Below, piece after piece: positions 9,185 to 19,700 of a DNA stretch of 64,000 bases (the stretch's first letter is position 1; each line of letters begins with the position of its first letter). Origin of the DNA: Rhodanobacter sp. A1T4 (GTDB lineage: Bacteria; Pseudomonadota; Gammaproteobacteria; Xanthomonadales; Rhodanobacteraceae); contig NZ_JACHCP010000005.1 in assembly GCF_014207185.1 (NCBI RefSeq), positions 186,001 to 250,000 on the forward strand, read 5' to 3'. The notes under the pieces were generated by a model. The model did not search any database. It had not been told where the DNA came from and worked only from the letters and a program-made list of their open reading frames with translations. A program made the translations under genes and the position numbers.

Positions 9185-9823
9185 ATGAAACTCATCGGCA
9201 TGCTCGACTCGCCTTACGTTCGCCGCGTGGCAATTTCACTGCAGGTACTTGGCTTGCGCTTCGAACACCAGTCGCTTTCGGTATTCGGTGGGTTCGACGA
9301 ATTTCAGCAGATCAATCCCGTGGTGAAGGCGCCGACGTTGATCTGTGATGACGGCGAGGTACTGATCGATTCGACGCTGATTCTTCAATATGCCGAATCG
9401 ATCGCGAGCTCCGGTAGAAGCCTGATGCCAAGCGGCAACCCCGAGCTTCACCACGCGCTACACATTATCGGGCTAGCAATGGCGGCCAACGAGAAAAGCG
9501 TGCAGATCATCTACGAACGCAAACTGCGACCCGCCGAAAAACAGCACGAACCATGGATAGAGCGCGTCACCGGACAATTGTTTGCAGCTTTCAACGCGCT
9601 TGAATCAGCCTTCCGCGATCAATCGAAAGCCGTCACCCGTCGCACCATCGATCAGGCCGGCATCAGCACCGCCGTAGCCTGGAAGTTCACCCAGGAAGTG
9701 CTCCCCGGACTCGTGCCAACTGCCGACTATCCTTCGCTGCAAGCCTTCTCGGAAAAAGCCGAAACTCTGCCCGAATTCGCAGCCGCGCCATGCGGCTCGA
9801 CAACCTATCGACACGCCGATTGA
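9185..9823 (+). CDS. Glutathione S-transferase family protein
   Basis: A 212-residue protein of usual GST length. The N-terminal thioredoxin-like domain (1-80) begins MKLIGMLDSPYVRRVAISL, where the SPYVRR segment holds the likely glutathione-activating Ser. It continues with the cis-Pro region NPVVKAPTLICDDG and the DSTLILQYAE turn that contacts glutathione. Residues 90-205 form the all-helical C-terminal domain. The start follows a GGGA site. GST-like proteins conjugate or reduce electrophiles using glutathione. The substrate is not predictable here. Downstream is noncoding DNA with a regulator-gene remnant. Confidence 0.85.
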   Translation: MKLIGMLDSPYVRRVAISLQVLGLRFEHQSLSVFGGFDEFQQINPVVKAPTLICDDGEVLIDSTLILQYAESIASSGRSLMPSGNPELHHALHIIGLAMAANEKSVQIIYERKLRPAEKQHEPWIERVTGQLFAAFNALESAFRDQSKAVTRRTIDQAGISTAVAWKFTQEVLPGLVPTADYPSLQAFSEKAETLPEFAAAPCGSTTYRHAD

Positions 9824-9879
9824 TCCGATGGAAAAGTTGAGGCAACTCCAGCCTTACCGCTCCGGCTTCAGCTCTGCCT

Positions 9880-9938
9880 TTTGACGTACCACTCCCCTGT
9901 GCAGCAGTGAGCTGAGGCCGGCAGACCCGTAGGTGATT
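9880..9938. repeat. Partial copy of the left-edge repeat element
   Basis: The stretch shares blocks in the same order with 205-267: CTTTT near the start, CCCCTGTGC, GTGAG, and CAG-CCCG-AGG. It runs straight into the regulator-gene remnant, so the remnant's left junction may have formed at this element. Similarity is judged by eye and is interrupted. Confidence 0.4.
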
Positions 9939-10129
9939 CTGCACCGCCTACGAAGCGCATGCGCTGCAGGCCTTCGACCTAGGCACCATCGATTACCTGC
10001 TCATCCGCCTGCACCGCAACTGCCTCGTCCCACCGTCACGACTACTGGGTTTGAAAACACTCAGCGATGGTCGCGTACTCGTGTGCCTCGACGGCATAAG
10101 ACTGAAAAGTCATCGCTCAACTCGTGCTA
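9935..10129 (+). pseudogene. Decayed, internally deleted copy of the LytTR regulator gene
   Basis: This stretch aligns with two separate parts of the AlgR-like gene at 7968-8672. Positions 9935-10003 match about 8200-8265 (TGCACCGCCTACGAA onward, encoding the CTAYE-HALQAFDLG-DYLL region). Positions 10004 to about 10110 match 8512 to about 8615 (the IRLHRNCLVPPSRLLGLKTLSDGR region). The 246 bp between are missing, exactly 82 codons, and the join sits on a shared CTCA. There is also a 2-nt loss near 9943 relative to the intact gene, no start codon, and the reading runs out at a TGA near 10130. It cannot make a working regulator. Confidence 0.75.
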
Positions 10130-10215
10130 AGTGACTGTCGACCACCCATTGTTTGACGGCAGAAACACCGAGTACTTCATACCGTCTGTTGCGACTCGTC
10201 ACTCCTCAAACTCGG

Positions 10216-11937
10216 CTAATCATGGAAGTAACCGATGGCCAGTGCGTTCAAGTTTCGCGCATTTATGCTGCCCCAGCCACCGATGGCATCGTAACCAGCA
10301 ACGGCGTTGTACCCATAGCCACCATAGCCGTTGTTGCCCTCATTGACTGGATGCACCAGCTGTTGCATCGAGTAGCCACTAAGGGCGTAATCGTTTTTGA
10401 TGTGATCGTGATAGTCGGCGTAGCAGGTGTAGAGCAGCTCGAGAGGTGTTTCCGGATGGTATCCCATCCTGATTCTCAGACCTACATACAAGGCCGCGGC
10501 GAGCACGGTGCCTCCCACTTGGACGGGCGTGGCGTTCCCCTGGAGATAGACCAGGGCACCACTCGCAGGGTCAGCATCGAAGGCAACGTCCGGAACGATC
10601 CGCCAAGGGGCATGATTGAACAAGTCCCCTTGACCTCCCTCGAACTTGCTCACACCACCGCCACCGGCGTGGAGTTGCTGGTCGCTCGTGAGGTTCTCCG
10701 GATCGACAGGAGCCACGCCAGAATTCCACCCGGTTTCGGACGCATAAATGCCGCCACTCGTATACAGCGAAGTGCCGCCTATCGCCCAGACATCGCGGTC
10801 ACTTGCCGGATAGTTCACGGTATAGCTGCCCGGGGCAACTAGCCAGTTTCCCTGGGCATCGAGAATCACACCCTCGGATTCAGCATATGCACCGTCGTCG
10901 CCGCTAGGAGCGATGTTCTCTGGTATAAACGCGATCGCATTGTCGGATGCCGCCATCAGGCCGCTGCGATGGGCATCGTCTTCCGATATGGCAAAGGGAA
11001 GCAGCTCACTCGCATATTGGACAGGCCAGCTGAATTCGTCCTCCATCGTGTCAATCCCCAGGATCAGATTGGCATCGCCGAGATCGGGCGGATTGTAGAA
11101 AACAATCTGCTTCAATCCACCGGCCATCCCGACCATCGCCTCGACTGCTGTCGTCCACACCAGATCCTTGGCGGGGTCGTCCTGATAGCTTCCATCGCCC
11201 ACGCGGATCACCTGGGTGGATACATCCGGCAGGCCATGCGATGTGGTGTACGCCTTGAGATTGGCCAGCACCGCCGTCAAGTCGCCGGAAGCAACCATGG
11301 CCACCGTGCTGCCCGTGCCGATGGGCAGATTATCCGCATCGTAGAAAGCCGGAAATTCCGTCAGCTCGTGCGCTACCTCCACCGCCGTGCCGGCCGCGTT
11401 CGCGCGTGCTTTCGTCGAAGCCGGCGACGGCGCCACCTCAACAACGGCTTGGGCCGTCGCTACATTCTGCAGGCCTAGCACGGCCACTACCACGCCGCCC
11501 AACGCCTGCGGCACCTGGGCCGGCGCGTTATTGCCGAATGCGGCGCGACCTTGATACTGAAAGCTCATCAAGGTGGTGTTGAATGCGGCCTGGATGCCGG
11601 TCACCGTACCGGTTGCGTCGACCAACCGTTGGCTGGAGCTCACCTTGATGCCGGTAAAGCCATTTTGCTGCAGGTAATCGACTACCGCCTGGACTTGCGC
11701 AGGAGTCGGCTTGCTATCCGGCAGAACCGGGTTGAGTGCTGCCACCACATGTTCGCTGGTGGTCGCCGGTAACGCCGTTGCCGTCGTCGATGGCAAAAAG
11801 GCCTGAGTCTGGGTGGCGACCCAGACTGTGTCTGTCGCCTGCACATCACTCGTGGCACACGCTGCGACCAAGGCCAATACAAGCGTCGTAAATCTTAATG
11901 CCCGTATTGCGGGCCGATGTTGCCTCATGGCGTTCAT
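10216..11937 (-). CDS. Sedolisin-like (S53) protein lacking catalytic residues
   Basis: A 573-residue exported protein with signal peptide (about 1-34), an S53 prodomain (about 35-165, with FGNNAPAQVPQALGGVV) and a sedolisin-fold domain. Compared with the intact sedolisin at 30567-33203, the nucleophile motif GGTS-L reads GGTV-L, so Ser becomes Val478. The Glu-x3-Asp helix (EWALD) aligns without gaps to VWTTA, so Glu becomes Val260 and Asp becomes Ala264. The oxyanion Asp remains (AASD332). The C-terminal calcium-loop Asp (HDVTSGNNGY) is changed to HPVNEGNNGY. The frame is complete, with a good ribosome site (AAGGAAGG), so it looks maintained as a pseudoenzyme rather than degraded. A binding or inhibitory role is conjecture. 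Confidence 0.85.
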   Translation of the reverse strand: MNAMRQHRPAIRALRFTTLVLALVAACATSDVQATDTVWVATQTQAFLPSTTATALPATTSEHVVAALNPVLPDSKPTPAQVQAVVDYLQQNGFTGIKVSSSQRLVDATGTVTGIQAAFNTTLMSFQYQGRAAFGNNAPAQVPQALGGVVVAVLGLQNVATAQAVVEVAPSPASTKARANAAGTAVEVAHELTEFPAFYDADNLPIGTGSTVAMVASGDLTAVLANLKAYTTSHGLPDVSTQVIRVGDGSYQDDPAKDLVWTTAVEAMVGMAGGLKQIVFYNPPDLGDANLILGIDTMEDEFSWPVQYASELLPFAISEDDAHRSGLMAASDNAIAFIPENIAPSGDDGAYAESEGVILDAQGNWLVAPGSYTVNYPASDRDVWAIGGTSLYTSGGIYASETGWNSGVAPVDPENLTSDQQLHAGGGGVSKFEGGQGDLFNHAPWRIVPDVAFDADPASGALVYLQGNATPVQVGGTVLAAALYVGLRIRMGYHPETPLELLYTCYADYHDHIKNDYALSGYSMQQLVHPVNEGNNGYGGYGYNAVAGYDAIGGWGSINARNLNALAIGYFHD

Positions 11938-12264
11938 ATCATCGCCTTCCTTTGTACGAGCGCCGGAACCTTAAATCCGTGCACAGCGCCAATCTGCCCC
12001 TGCAATCGCTACGATAAGCTGGTGCCATATATCAAATTGTGAAGCGCGACCAATTCAACTCTGAAGTACGTCACAAGATGAAGTGAAGAGCAGCGGGCTC
12101 GGCAGCCTGCGCAGCTTCAGTGTCAAGTGGAACTGCGCATGAGCTACACGCACCTAGGCCCGACGGCCGGCCCGGAGGCGCGATCTACCGGAAATACATC
12201 GAATCATTACCACGCCATCGGAGCCAGGACGACTCGGGTTCCGACTCGCTTAACCATGCCAACT
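11938..12264. other. Intergenic stretch, nothing recognised
   Basis: This lies between the start of the sedolisin-like gene and the transposase scar. It should carry the promoter of the leftward gene, but no convincing -35/-10 pair or repeat was found by eye. Confidence 0.3.
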
Positions 12265-12375
12265 ATTGACGACGGGCCGCCCAGATCGGCAGCGGTACGG
12301 GTGTCCCTGCTCGGTGACCATTGCGGTGGTGTTGGCCTTGAATTCTTCGGTAAAACGACGACGGATACGTGGAGA
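12265..12375 (-). mobile_element. Remnant of an IS3-type transposase orfA
   Basis: Read on the minus strand, this gives RRRFTEEFKANTTAMVTEQG, the opening helix-turn-helix region of IS3-family OrfA proteins. After that the match continues only with a frame change (TAADLGGPSSIVGMVKRVG resembles the usual AADLGI-MLxRWVKR). No orfB, no full inverted repeats and no open frame longer than about 65 codons are present. It is a scar, not an active element. Confidence 0.55.
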
Positions 12376-12378
12376 CAC

Positions 12379-12436
12379 GATGGACACGTATCCCGAACTT
12401 TATCGTTCGGCATACGTGTCCATATACGTGTCCATC
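12379..12436. repeat. Short inverted and tandem repeats beside the IS scar
   Basis: The 12-mer ATACGTGTCCAT occurs twice head to tail (12412-12423 and 12424-12435). Its reverse complement, extended to GATGGACACGTAT, lies at 12379-12391. The arms could form a hairpin around a 20-nt loop. The position next to the transposase remnant suggests an element end or its duplication. Confidence 0.6.
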
Positions 12437-12469
12437 AAACCCCGGCGAGAGCGGTCGCGCCAGCGACAA

Positions 12470-13378
<909 letters not shown>

Positions 13379-13480
13379 CGGATGTCCTTTACGTAGAGTG
13401 ATTGGGGAGAGGAAGAATTCTTGATGCTTGTGTTGCACAGTCTATTCACGTCGTCGATAAGCCGGCGTGATCGCAGAAAC

Positions 13481-15013
13481 TTACTCGGCGGTACGTGCCA
13501 GCCATTTCTGCAGGCGGGCGCGCAAGCGTGAGGTGATGCGGGTACGGCTGTAGGCCTTGGCCGCTTCGCGAATGGCTTCGGCCTGAGTCGGATACGCGTG
13601 AATCACCCGCGCCAGCGTGCGCAAGCCGATCTTGGCGACCATGGCCAGGGTGATCTCGTTGATCATCTCGCCGGCATGGCGCGCCACGATGGTGGCGCCG
13701 AGGATGGTATCGGTGCCTTCACGAATATGGATTTTCACGAAGCCCCCCTCTTCGCTGTCGGTCACCGCGCGATCGATCTGGTGCATCGGCACGGTGAACG
13801 TTTTTACCGGAATGCCCTTGAGATTGGCTTCGCGCACATACAGCCCGACGTGGGCGATTTCTGGATCGGTGTAAGTACACCACGGAATGACCAGCTCGCT
13901 GAGGCGCATGCGCCCGCGCATGAAGGCATTGTTGACCACGATGCGTGCTGAGGCCGCTGCGGTGTCGGTGTACTGATCCTCCAGGCAGACGTCGCCAGCG
14001 GCGTAGATACGCGGATTATTAGTCGCCAGGAAATCGTCGACGCTGATGCCCTTTTTGTCGTCAAATTTGACGCCGGCCTTTTCCAGATCCATCCCCTGCA
14101 CGTTCGGCACGCGACCGACGCCGGTGAGAATCGCGTCGACCTCAATGGTGCTTTTGTAGTCAGCACTGAGCAGGTCGACCTGCTTGACGCCGTTCTCGAC
14201 GCGCACGGCCGTTGCCGTGGTGTTGAGTCGTACCTCGATGCCATCGCGCGCAAACGCATCGGAAAGAATCTGGGCCGCGTCGCGTTCCTCCTTTTCGAGG
14301 AACAGCGGCTTGTCCTGCACGATGGTGACCTTGGAGCCCAGCTGGCGAAACGCCTGGGCCAGTTCGCAGCCGACCGGGCCGCCGCCAATCACCAGCAGGC
14401 GCTTGGGCAGCTCGGTGAGATTGAAGACCGTGGCATTGGTGAGAAAGCCCGCTTCGCGCAGACCCGGCACGTTCGGGATATGGGGGCGCGTGCCGGTGGC
14501 GATCATCGCCTTGCCGAAGCGCAGCGTGAGGTCGTTGACCATCAGCGTGTCGGCACCGGTAAAACGTACATTGCCGAAGAACATGTCGACGCCAAGCGAG
14601 GCCATCCGTCGCACCGACGAGCCACCGCTGAGGTGGCTGCGGATGCGCCGTACACGATCCATCACGGCGGTAAAATCCACCTCGATATGATCCGGCACCT
14701 TGCCGCCGTAACGGCCGGCGTTGCGCATATCCGCGTACAACCGCGCGGTACGGATCAACGCCTTGGACGGCACGCAACCCGTGTTGAGGCAGGTTCCGCC
14801 GATCAGGTGGCGCTCGATCATCGCCACCTTCAGGCCCATGGCAATGGCCAGTTCGGCAGCGGCCACACCGGCCGAACCCGCACCAACGATGACCAGTTGA
14901 TACCGGTCCATCGGCTTCGGGTTGGCCCATGCCACTGGATGCAGGTCGGCCAGCCGTTTGTCTTCCCACGCATCCTGCGGCGCGGTGATCGAGGCATCGA
15001 AAGGGGGCGACAT
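13481..15013 (-). CDS. MerA-like FAD-dependent disulfide oxidoreductase
   Basis: A 510-residue class I pyridine nucleotide-disulfide oxidoreductase. After a non-conserved N-terminal lead of about 35 residues come the FAD-binding motif VIVGAGSAGVAAAELA and the redox-active pair GGTCLNTGCVPSK. The NAD(P)H-binding motif VIGGGPVGCELAQ and the second FAD motif YAAGDVC follow. The C-terminal interface has HAYPTQAEAI. It lacks the heavy-metal domain and the terminal Cys pair of true mercuric reductases, so the electron acceptor is unknown. Its ATG overlaps the stop of the GH144-like gene by one base (TGATG), a sign of translational coupling. Confidence 0.85.
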   Translation of the reverse strand: MSPPFDASITAPQDAWEDKRLADLHPVAWANPKPMDRYQLVIVGAGSAGVAAAELAIAMGLKVAMIERHLIGGTCLNTGCVPSKALIRTARLYADMRNAGRYGGKVPDHIEVDFTAVMDRVRRIRSHLSGGSSVRRMASLGVDMFFGNVRFTGADTLMVNDLTLRFGKAMIATGTRPHIPNVPGLREAGFLTNATVFNLTELPKRLLVIGGGPVGCELAQAFRQLGSKVTIVQDKPLFLEKEERDAAQILSDAFARDGIEVRLNTTATAVRVENGVKQVDLLSADYKSTIEVDAILTGVGRVPNVQGMDLEKAGVKFDDKKGISVDDFLATNNPRIYAAGDVCLEDQYTDTAAASARIVVNNAFMRGRMRLSELVIPWCTYTDPEIAHVGLYVREANLKGIPVKTFTVPMHQIDRAVTDSEEGGFVKIHIREGTDTILGATIVARHAGEMINEITLAMVAKIGLRTLARVIHAYPTQAEAIREAAKAYSRTRITSRLRARLQKWLARTAE

Positions 15014-16329
15014 CAGCGTGCTCCATCGGTATCGGAAGGCTGCAGCCAGCCACCGGTGAAGCCGGCTTGCTGCAGCCCGTCGCGGATGTAGCTACAACCG
15101 CGCATCAACTGCCACAGCAGGCCGCTGCGATGGTTTTCGATCATCATCACCACAATACCCTGGTCGAGTCCGTAGTAACCGTTCGAAATCCATAGCTCGC
15201 CGTTCACCAGAACGGAGGGATTGAAACTGCTGGCCAGGCGGTTATCGACCGTCATCTGCGGGTAGCGCATCAGCATGTTGCGTATGGCCTCCATGACCAA
15301 TTCCGGCGCGAACGGCAGCGAGGCAAGCACGGCTGGTGCAGACAGCGTGCCATCGTCTGGACCATAGGGCACGCCGCGCCCCGCGTAGCCAAACAGGCGC
15401 CGATCTTCGCTGACTTCATCCGGCTGCTCGTCGGTGGGGCCATCGCAGGCGGAGAGTCCCCAGCAGTTCTGGTCGTAGCCGGTGAATTCGTGAGGATTGA
15501 GCTCGGTGTATCGGCGCTGGATGTGGACTGCGGCGCGGCTGTTCTCGAAATAGTCCGTATTCTTCTCGCGCATGAAGGGATCACGGATGCCGCGCAGGTC
15601 AACCCAGGCGTGCGAGAACTGATGCACGAACAGCGGGCCGGCGTAGAGATAATCGTGGTTGTAGAGGTTTTCCCACTGATAGGTGGCCGTCCACGCGGTG
15701 TAGCAGTCGTCCTTGATCGGGTGCGTCGGTGAGCCCATTGCCATGGCGTACAGCACGATCGCTTCGCTATAGCCTTCCCAGCCGTAGTGCAGAAAGCCAC
15801 TCTCCGGTTTCCATCCCTGTCGGATGGTGCCGCCGCTGTCCTGCGACCAGCGCCAGTCGACGCGACAGTAGAGGAAATCGACCAGCTCGCGCAGCTCGGT
15901 TTCCTCCGGCGTATCGGCGGTGTAGTACTGGCCGGCAGTGAGCGCACCCGCAATCAACAGCGCGGTATCGATCATCGACAGTTCGGACTGCCAGACGCGC
16001 GTACCTTTGTGGATGTCGAGGAAGTGGTAGTAAAAACCTTTGTAGCCGGTGGCATTCGGCTCACCGCTCTGGTCGCTGTCGCGGAAAAAACGCAGCGCCG
16101 CCAGGCTGAGCTTGACCGCCTCGGTGCGTTTCATCCAGCCGCGCTCTATCGCTATCGGATAGCACGAGAGCGCAAAACCAACGACCGCAATGCTGACCGG
16201 TGAATTTTCACGCGAGGTGTCGGCGACCAGCCCGTTGTCCGGATTCACGGTTTCCAGAAAATAGCCAAAAGCCGCTTGCTGCATCTGATCGAGCATGACC
16301 TCGTCCGTGAGCGTGGGTAGCTGTGTCAT
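15013..16329 (-). CDS. Glycoamylase-like / GH144-type beta-glucanase
   Basis: A 438-residue protein of the PF10091 'glycoamylase-like' family, which includes GH144 endo-beta-1,2-glucanases. It forms a single alpha-barrel: NGLVADTS near residue 31, GYKGFYYHFLD about residue 100, the WSQDSGGTIRQGWKPESGF and YGWEGYSEA acidic patch, FVHQFSHAWVDLRGI, and CWGLSACDGP. The start at 16329 follows GGAAAC. No signal peptide is visible, so the protein would be cytoplasmic unless exported another way. The same domain precedes the GH94 part in cyclic beta-1,2-glucan synthases, and a GH94 protein is encoded divergently 405 bp away. Likely substrate: beta-1,2-glucan or its oligosaccharides. Confidence 0.82.
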   Translation of the reverse strand: MTQLPTLTDEVMLDQMQQAAFGYFLETVNPDNGLVADTSRENSPVSIAVVGFALSCYPIAIERGWMKRTEAVKLSLAALRFFRDSDQSGEPNATGYKGFYYHFLDIHKGTRVWQSELSMIDTALLIAGALTAGQYYTADTPEETELRELVDFLYCRVDWRWSQDSGGTIRQGWKPESGFLHYGWEGYSEAIVLYAMAMGSPTHPIKDDCYTAWTATYQWENLYNHDYLYAGPLFVHQFSHAWVDLRGIRDPFMREKNTDYFENSRAAVHIQRRYTELNPHEFTGYDQNCWGLSACDGPTDEQPDEVSEDRRLFGYAGRGVPYGPDDGTLSAPAVLASLPFAPELVMEAIRNMLMRYPQMTVDNRLASSFNPSVLVNGELWISNGYYGLDQGIVVMMIENHRSGLLWQLMRGCSYIRDGLQQAGFTGGWLQPSDTDGAR

Positions 16330-16734
16330 TGCATGGGTTTCCGGTATAGCCAAGAGTCTGGAATCAATTTGGACCAATCAATTTAAACCACGCATGGCGA
16401 ACTGCACCGAAACACCTCGCCTGCTCACAAGCCATTCCGCGGAACGTCCGCCGGGCGGAGCGACTCGTCTGTGCGTCGCCGCATGCCATCTTGCGTCATC
16501 TTGTATTACCGGGATCATCGTATCGTCCAAGAGCTCGTCAGCACATGATGGTGGGGTGCGATGCATGTAATGCGTGTAAAGCCCCGGGCAGCATTGTGAC
16601 TTTCCACGGAACGGATTGTTCATCATTCAACGGTAGTCAGGAATCGACTTCACGCGGTATTAGCCCGGTGCGGACGTACGCTATGAGGGTTGCGACATTC
16701 ACCCCCGCCGATCGCGCAGGAGATCTAGCCTCTC
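16330..16734. other. Divergent intergenic region between glucan genes
   Basis: This 405-bp region must hold the promoters of the leftward GH144-like gene and the rightward GH94 gene. I found no clear promoter hexamers or operator palindrome and no reading frame with a believable product. Confidence 0.4.
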
Positions 16735-19700
16735 ATGTCATTCCGCTCATCCGCACAACCGCGCACCACACCACGCGCGCACCTGCTTTCCAACGGCAAC
16801 TACAGCGTGATGCTGAGCGCGCATGGCTCCGGCTACAGCCAATGGCGCGACATGGCGGTGACCCGCTGGCGCGAGGATGCCACCCGCGATCCGTGGGGCA
16901 GCTATCTCCTGCTGCGTGATGAAGAGAGTGGCGAAGTCTGGTCAGCCAGCCAGCAGCCGTATGGCAGCAGCGGGCCCGACGATACCGTAGCGTTCTCGCC
17001 CGGTCGCGCCAGTTTCAATCGTCATCACAGCCACGTGCACAGCATGCTGGAGGTAGCGATAGCGAGCGACGCCGACGTGGAACTTCGCCGTCTTACGTTG
17101 ACCAACTATGGCGACAAGCCGCGCGCGCTCTCCATAACCGCCTATGCGGAAGTCGTTATCGGACCGATCGGCGGGGACAATTCGCATCCGGCCTTCTCCA
17201 AGATGTTTGTGCAAACCGACTGGGATGCCGCGAATCGTTTGTTGCTGGCCACCCGTCGCCGACGCGCCACCAGCGAAGCCAAGGTTTGGGCCGCCCAGGC
17301 GCTGCACATCGAGGGCCAGCCGGCGACCGAAGAATTCGAGACGGACCGTGCGCGCTTTCTCGGCCGCGGCCGTACGCTGCGCCACGCGCAGGTCATGCAG
17401 ATGAGTGCAAGCTTGTCCGGCACGACCGGCTGCGTACTCGATCCAGTCTTTGCCCTGCGCCAGCACGTGACGCTTGCCCCAGGCACTAGCGTCACGCTGC
17501 TGCTATGGACGCAGCTGGCCGATTCACGCGAGGGCGCAACCGCGCTGGCAGCTCGGTTGGCTGACGGTGGCGCTGCGCAGAGCCTGTTTGCCGGCGCGGT
17601 AAAACATGCGCAAGCCGAACAGGAGCGGCTGGACATCAACGATGCCCAGGCTGCGCGCTTCGCCCACTGGATGTCGGCCCTGCTCAGCAGCGATGCCTCG
17701 CAACGTGCCGCTCCCGCCTTGCTGGCTCACGGCCGCGGTGGCCCGCCAGCGCTGTGGGGCGCCGGCATTTCCGGCGATCGTCCGATCGTGCTGTTGCGAC
17801 TGGACAAGGACTCGACCTTGCCGCAGGTGCAAGCACTGCTGCTGGCGCAAACCCTATGGCGCAGCCAGCGGTTGGCGGTCGACGTGGTGGTGTTGAACGC
17901 GTCGAAAGACGCTGATGCCCTGCAGGGCAAACTCGATCCACTGATCAACGCCCAGCAGGCGCTGCTGAAGGAGGACAGCAACGCACCGAAGGCTGAACTC
18001 TTTTGTCTGAAAGACAGCGCGATCTGGGACGAGCTACGCAACGGTTTGCTGACGGTGGCCCGCGTGGTGCTGGGCGACAGGATCACCGGCGACGCTGCTT
18101 CCGTGGATGGGGGCTCAACGCCTGCCGCTGCCGCGATTCGCGCGACGCAGCCGATCACCGCAACAGCCACACCGTCCACGCTCGAATTTTCCAACGGCCA
18201 CGGTGGCTTCGTCGATGAGGGTCGCGCCTACCGCATCGACCTCGATGTGGATCGCCCGACGCCGGCACCCTGGGTCAACGTGATCGCCAATCCGGCATTC
18301 GGCTTTATCGTTTCGGCCGAGGGCGGCGGCTATGCATGGTCGCTCAACAGCCAGCAAAATCCGCTGACGCCGTGGCCGAACGATCCGGTCAGCGACACAC
18401 CGCGCGATATTCTCTTTCTGCGCGACGAGGAAAGCCGCGACGTGTGGAGCGCTACCGCGCTACCCGTGCGCGTGGCTGACGCGAAATATGCCGTCATACA
18501 CGGCAAGGGCTGGACGCGCTTCGTCAATGACGCACATGGCATCGGCACCGAGCTGACGCAGTGCGTGCCCACGGTCGATTCGATCAAACTGTCGCGGCTG
18601 CGCCTGAGCAACCATTCCGGACGTACGCGCCGAATCTCCGTCACTGGCTACGTCGAGTGGGCACTGGGTTCGAACGGCACCACGCCGGCACCATTCGTGA
18701 TCACTTCACGCGATGAGTCCACCGGTGCGCTGTTTGCGCGCAACCCGTGGCGCGGTGACTTCGGTGATCGCGTGGCATTCATCGATCTTGGCGGCCAGCA
18801 GCAGTCCTGCACCGGTGATCGCGCTGAGTTTCTCGGCGAGCTGGGCGCGATCGATGATCCCGCCGCCTTGAGTAGTAGCGCGCCATTATCAGGCCGGGTC
18901 GGCGCCGGACTGGATCCCTGCGGCGCGTTGCAAACCACTGTCGAACTGCCAGCGGATACGCAAATCGATATCGTCTTCGCACTGGGTGATGCGGCCTCCG
19001 AAGATGAGGCGCAAGAACTGGTGAAGCGCTATCGCGCTATAGACATCGATAGCGTGCTGACCGACGTCGGCGCGCAGTGGAACGGCCTGCTTGACACCGT
19101 ACAGGTCAAGACGCCGGATCGCGCGATGGATGTGATGCTCAACCACTGGCTGCCATATCAGGCACTGGCCAGTCGCGTCTGGGCACGCACCGCGTACTAC
19201 CAGGCCAGCGGTGCCTACGGCTTCCGCGATCAATTGCAGGACGTGATGGCGCTGTGCGTGAGCCGGCCCGATCTGGCGCGTGAACACCTGCTGCGTGCGA
19301 CCGGTCGGCAATTTGCTGAAGGCGATGTACAGCACTGGTGGTTGCCGCCGGCTGGCCAGGGTATTCGCACCAAGATCCGCGATGATCGTCTCTGGCTTGC
19401 CTACGTCGCCACACATTATGTCGATGTCACCGGCGACGACACCGTATTGGACGAGTTGCTGCCCTTCCTCAAGGGCGACGCCATTCCGGAAGGTGCCAGC
19501 GATGCCTTCTTCCAGCCATCGTTATCGGACGAAAAGGTATCGGTCTACGAACACTGCGCTCGCGGTATCGACTCCAGCCTCACGCAGGGTGCGCACGGCC
19601 TGCCGCTGATGGGCACCGGCGACTGGAATGACGGCATGAACGCGGTCGGCGAAGCCGGCCGCGGCGAAAGCAGCTGGCTGGCCTGGTTGGCGATCGCCAC

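Noticed and set aside
13481..15013. True mercuric reductase (merA)
   Set aside because: No heavy-metal-binding N-terminal domain, no C-terminal Cys pair and no mer genes nearby. Only the general fold and the CxxxxC pair agree.
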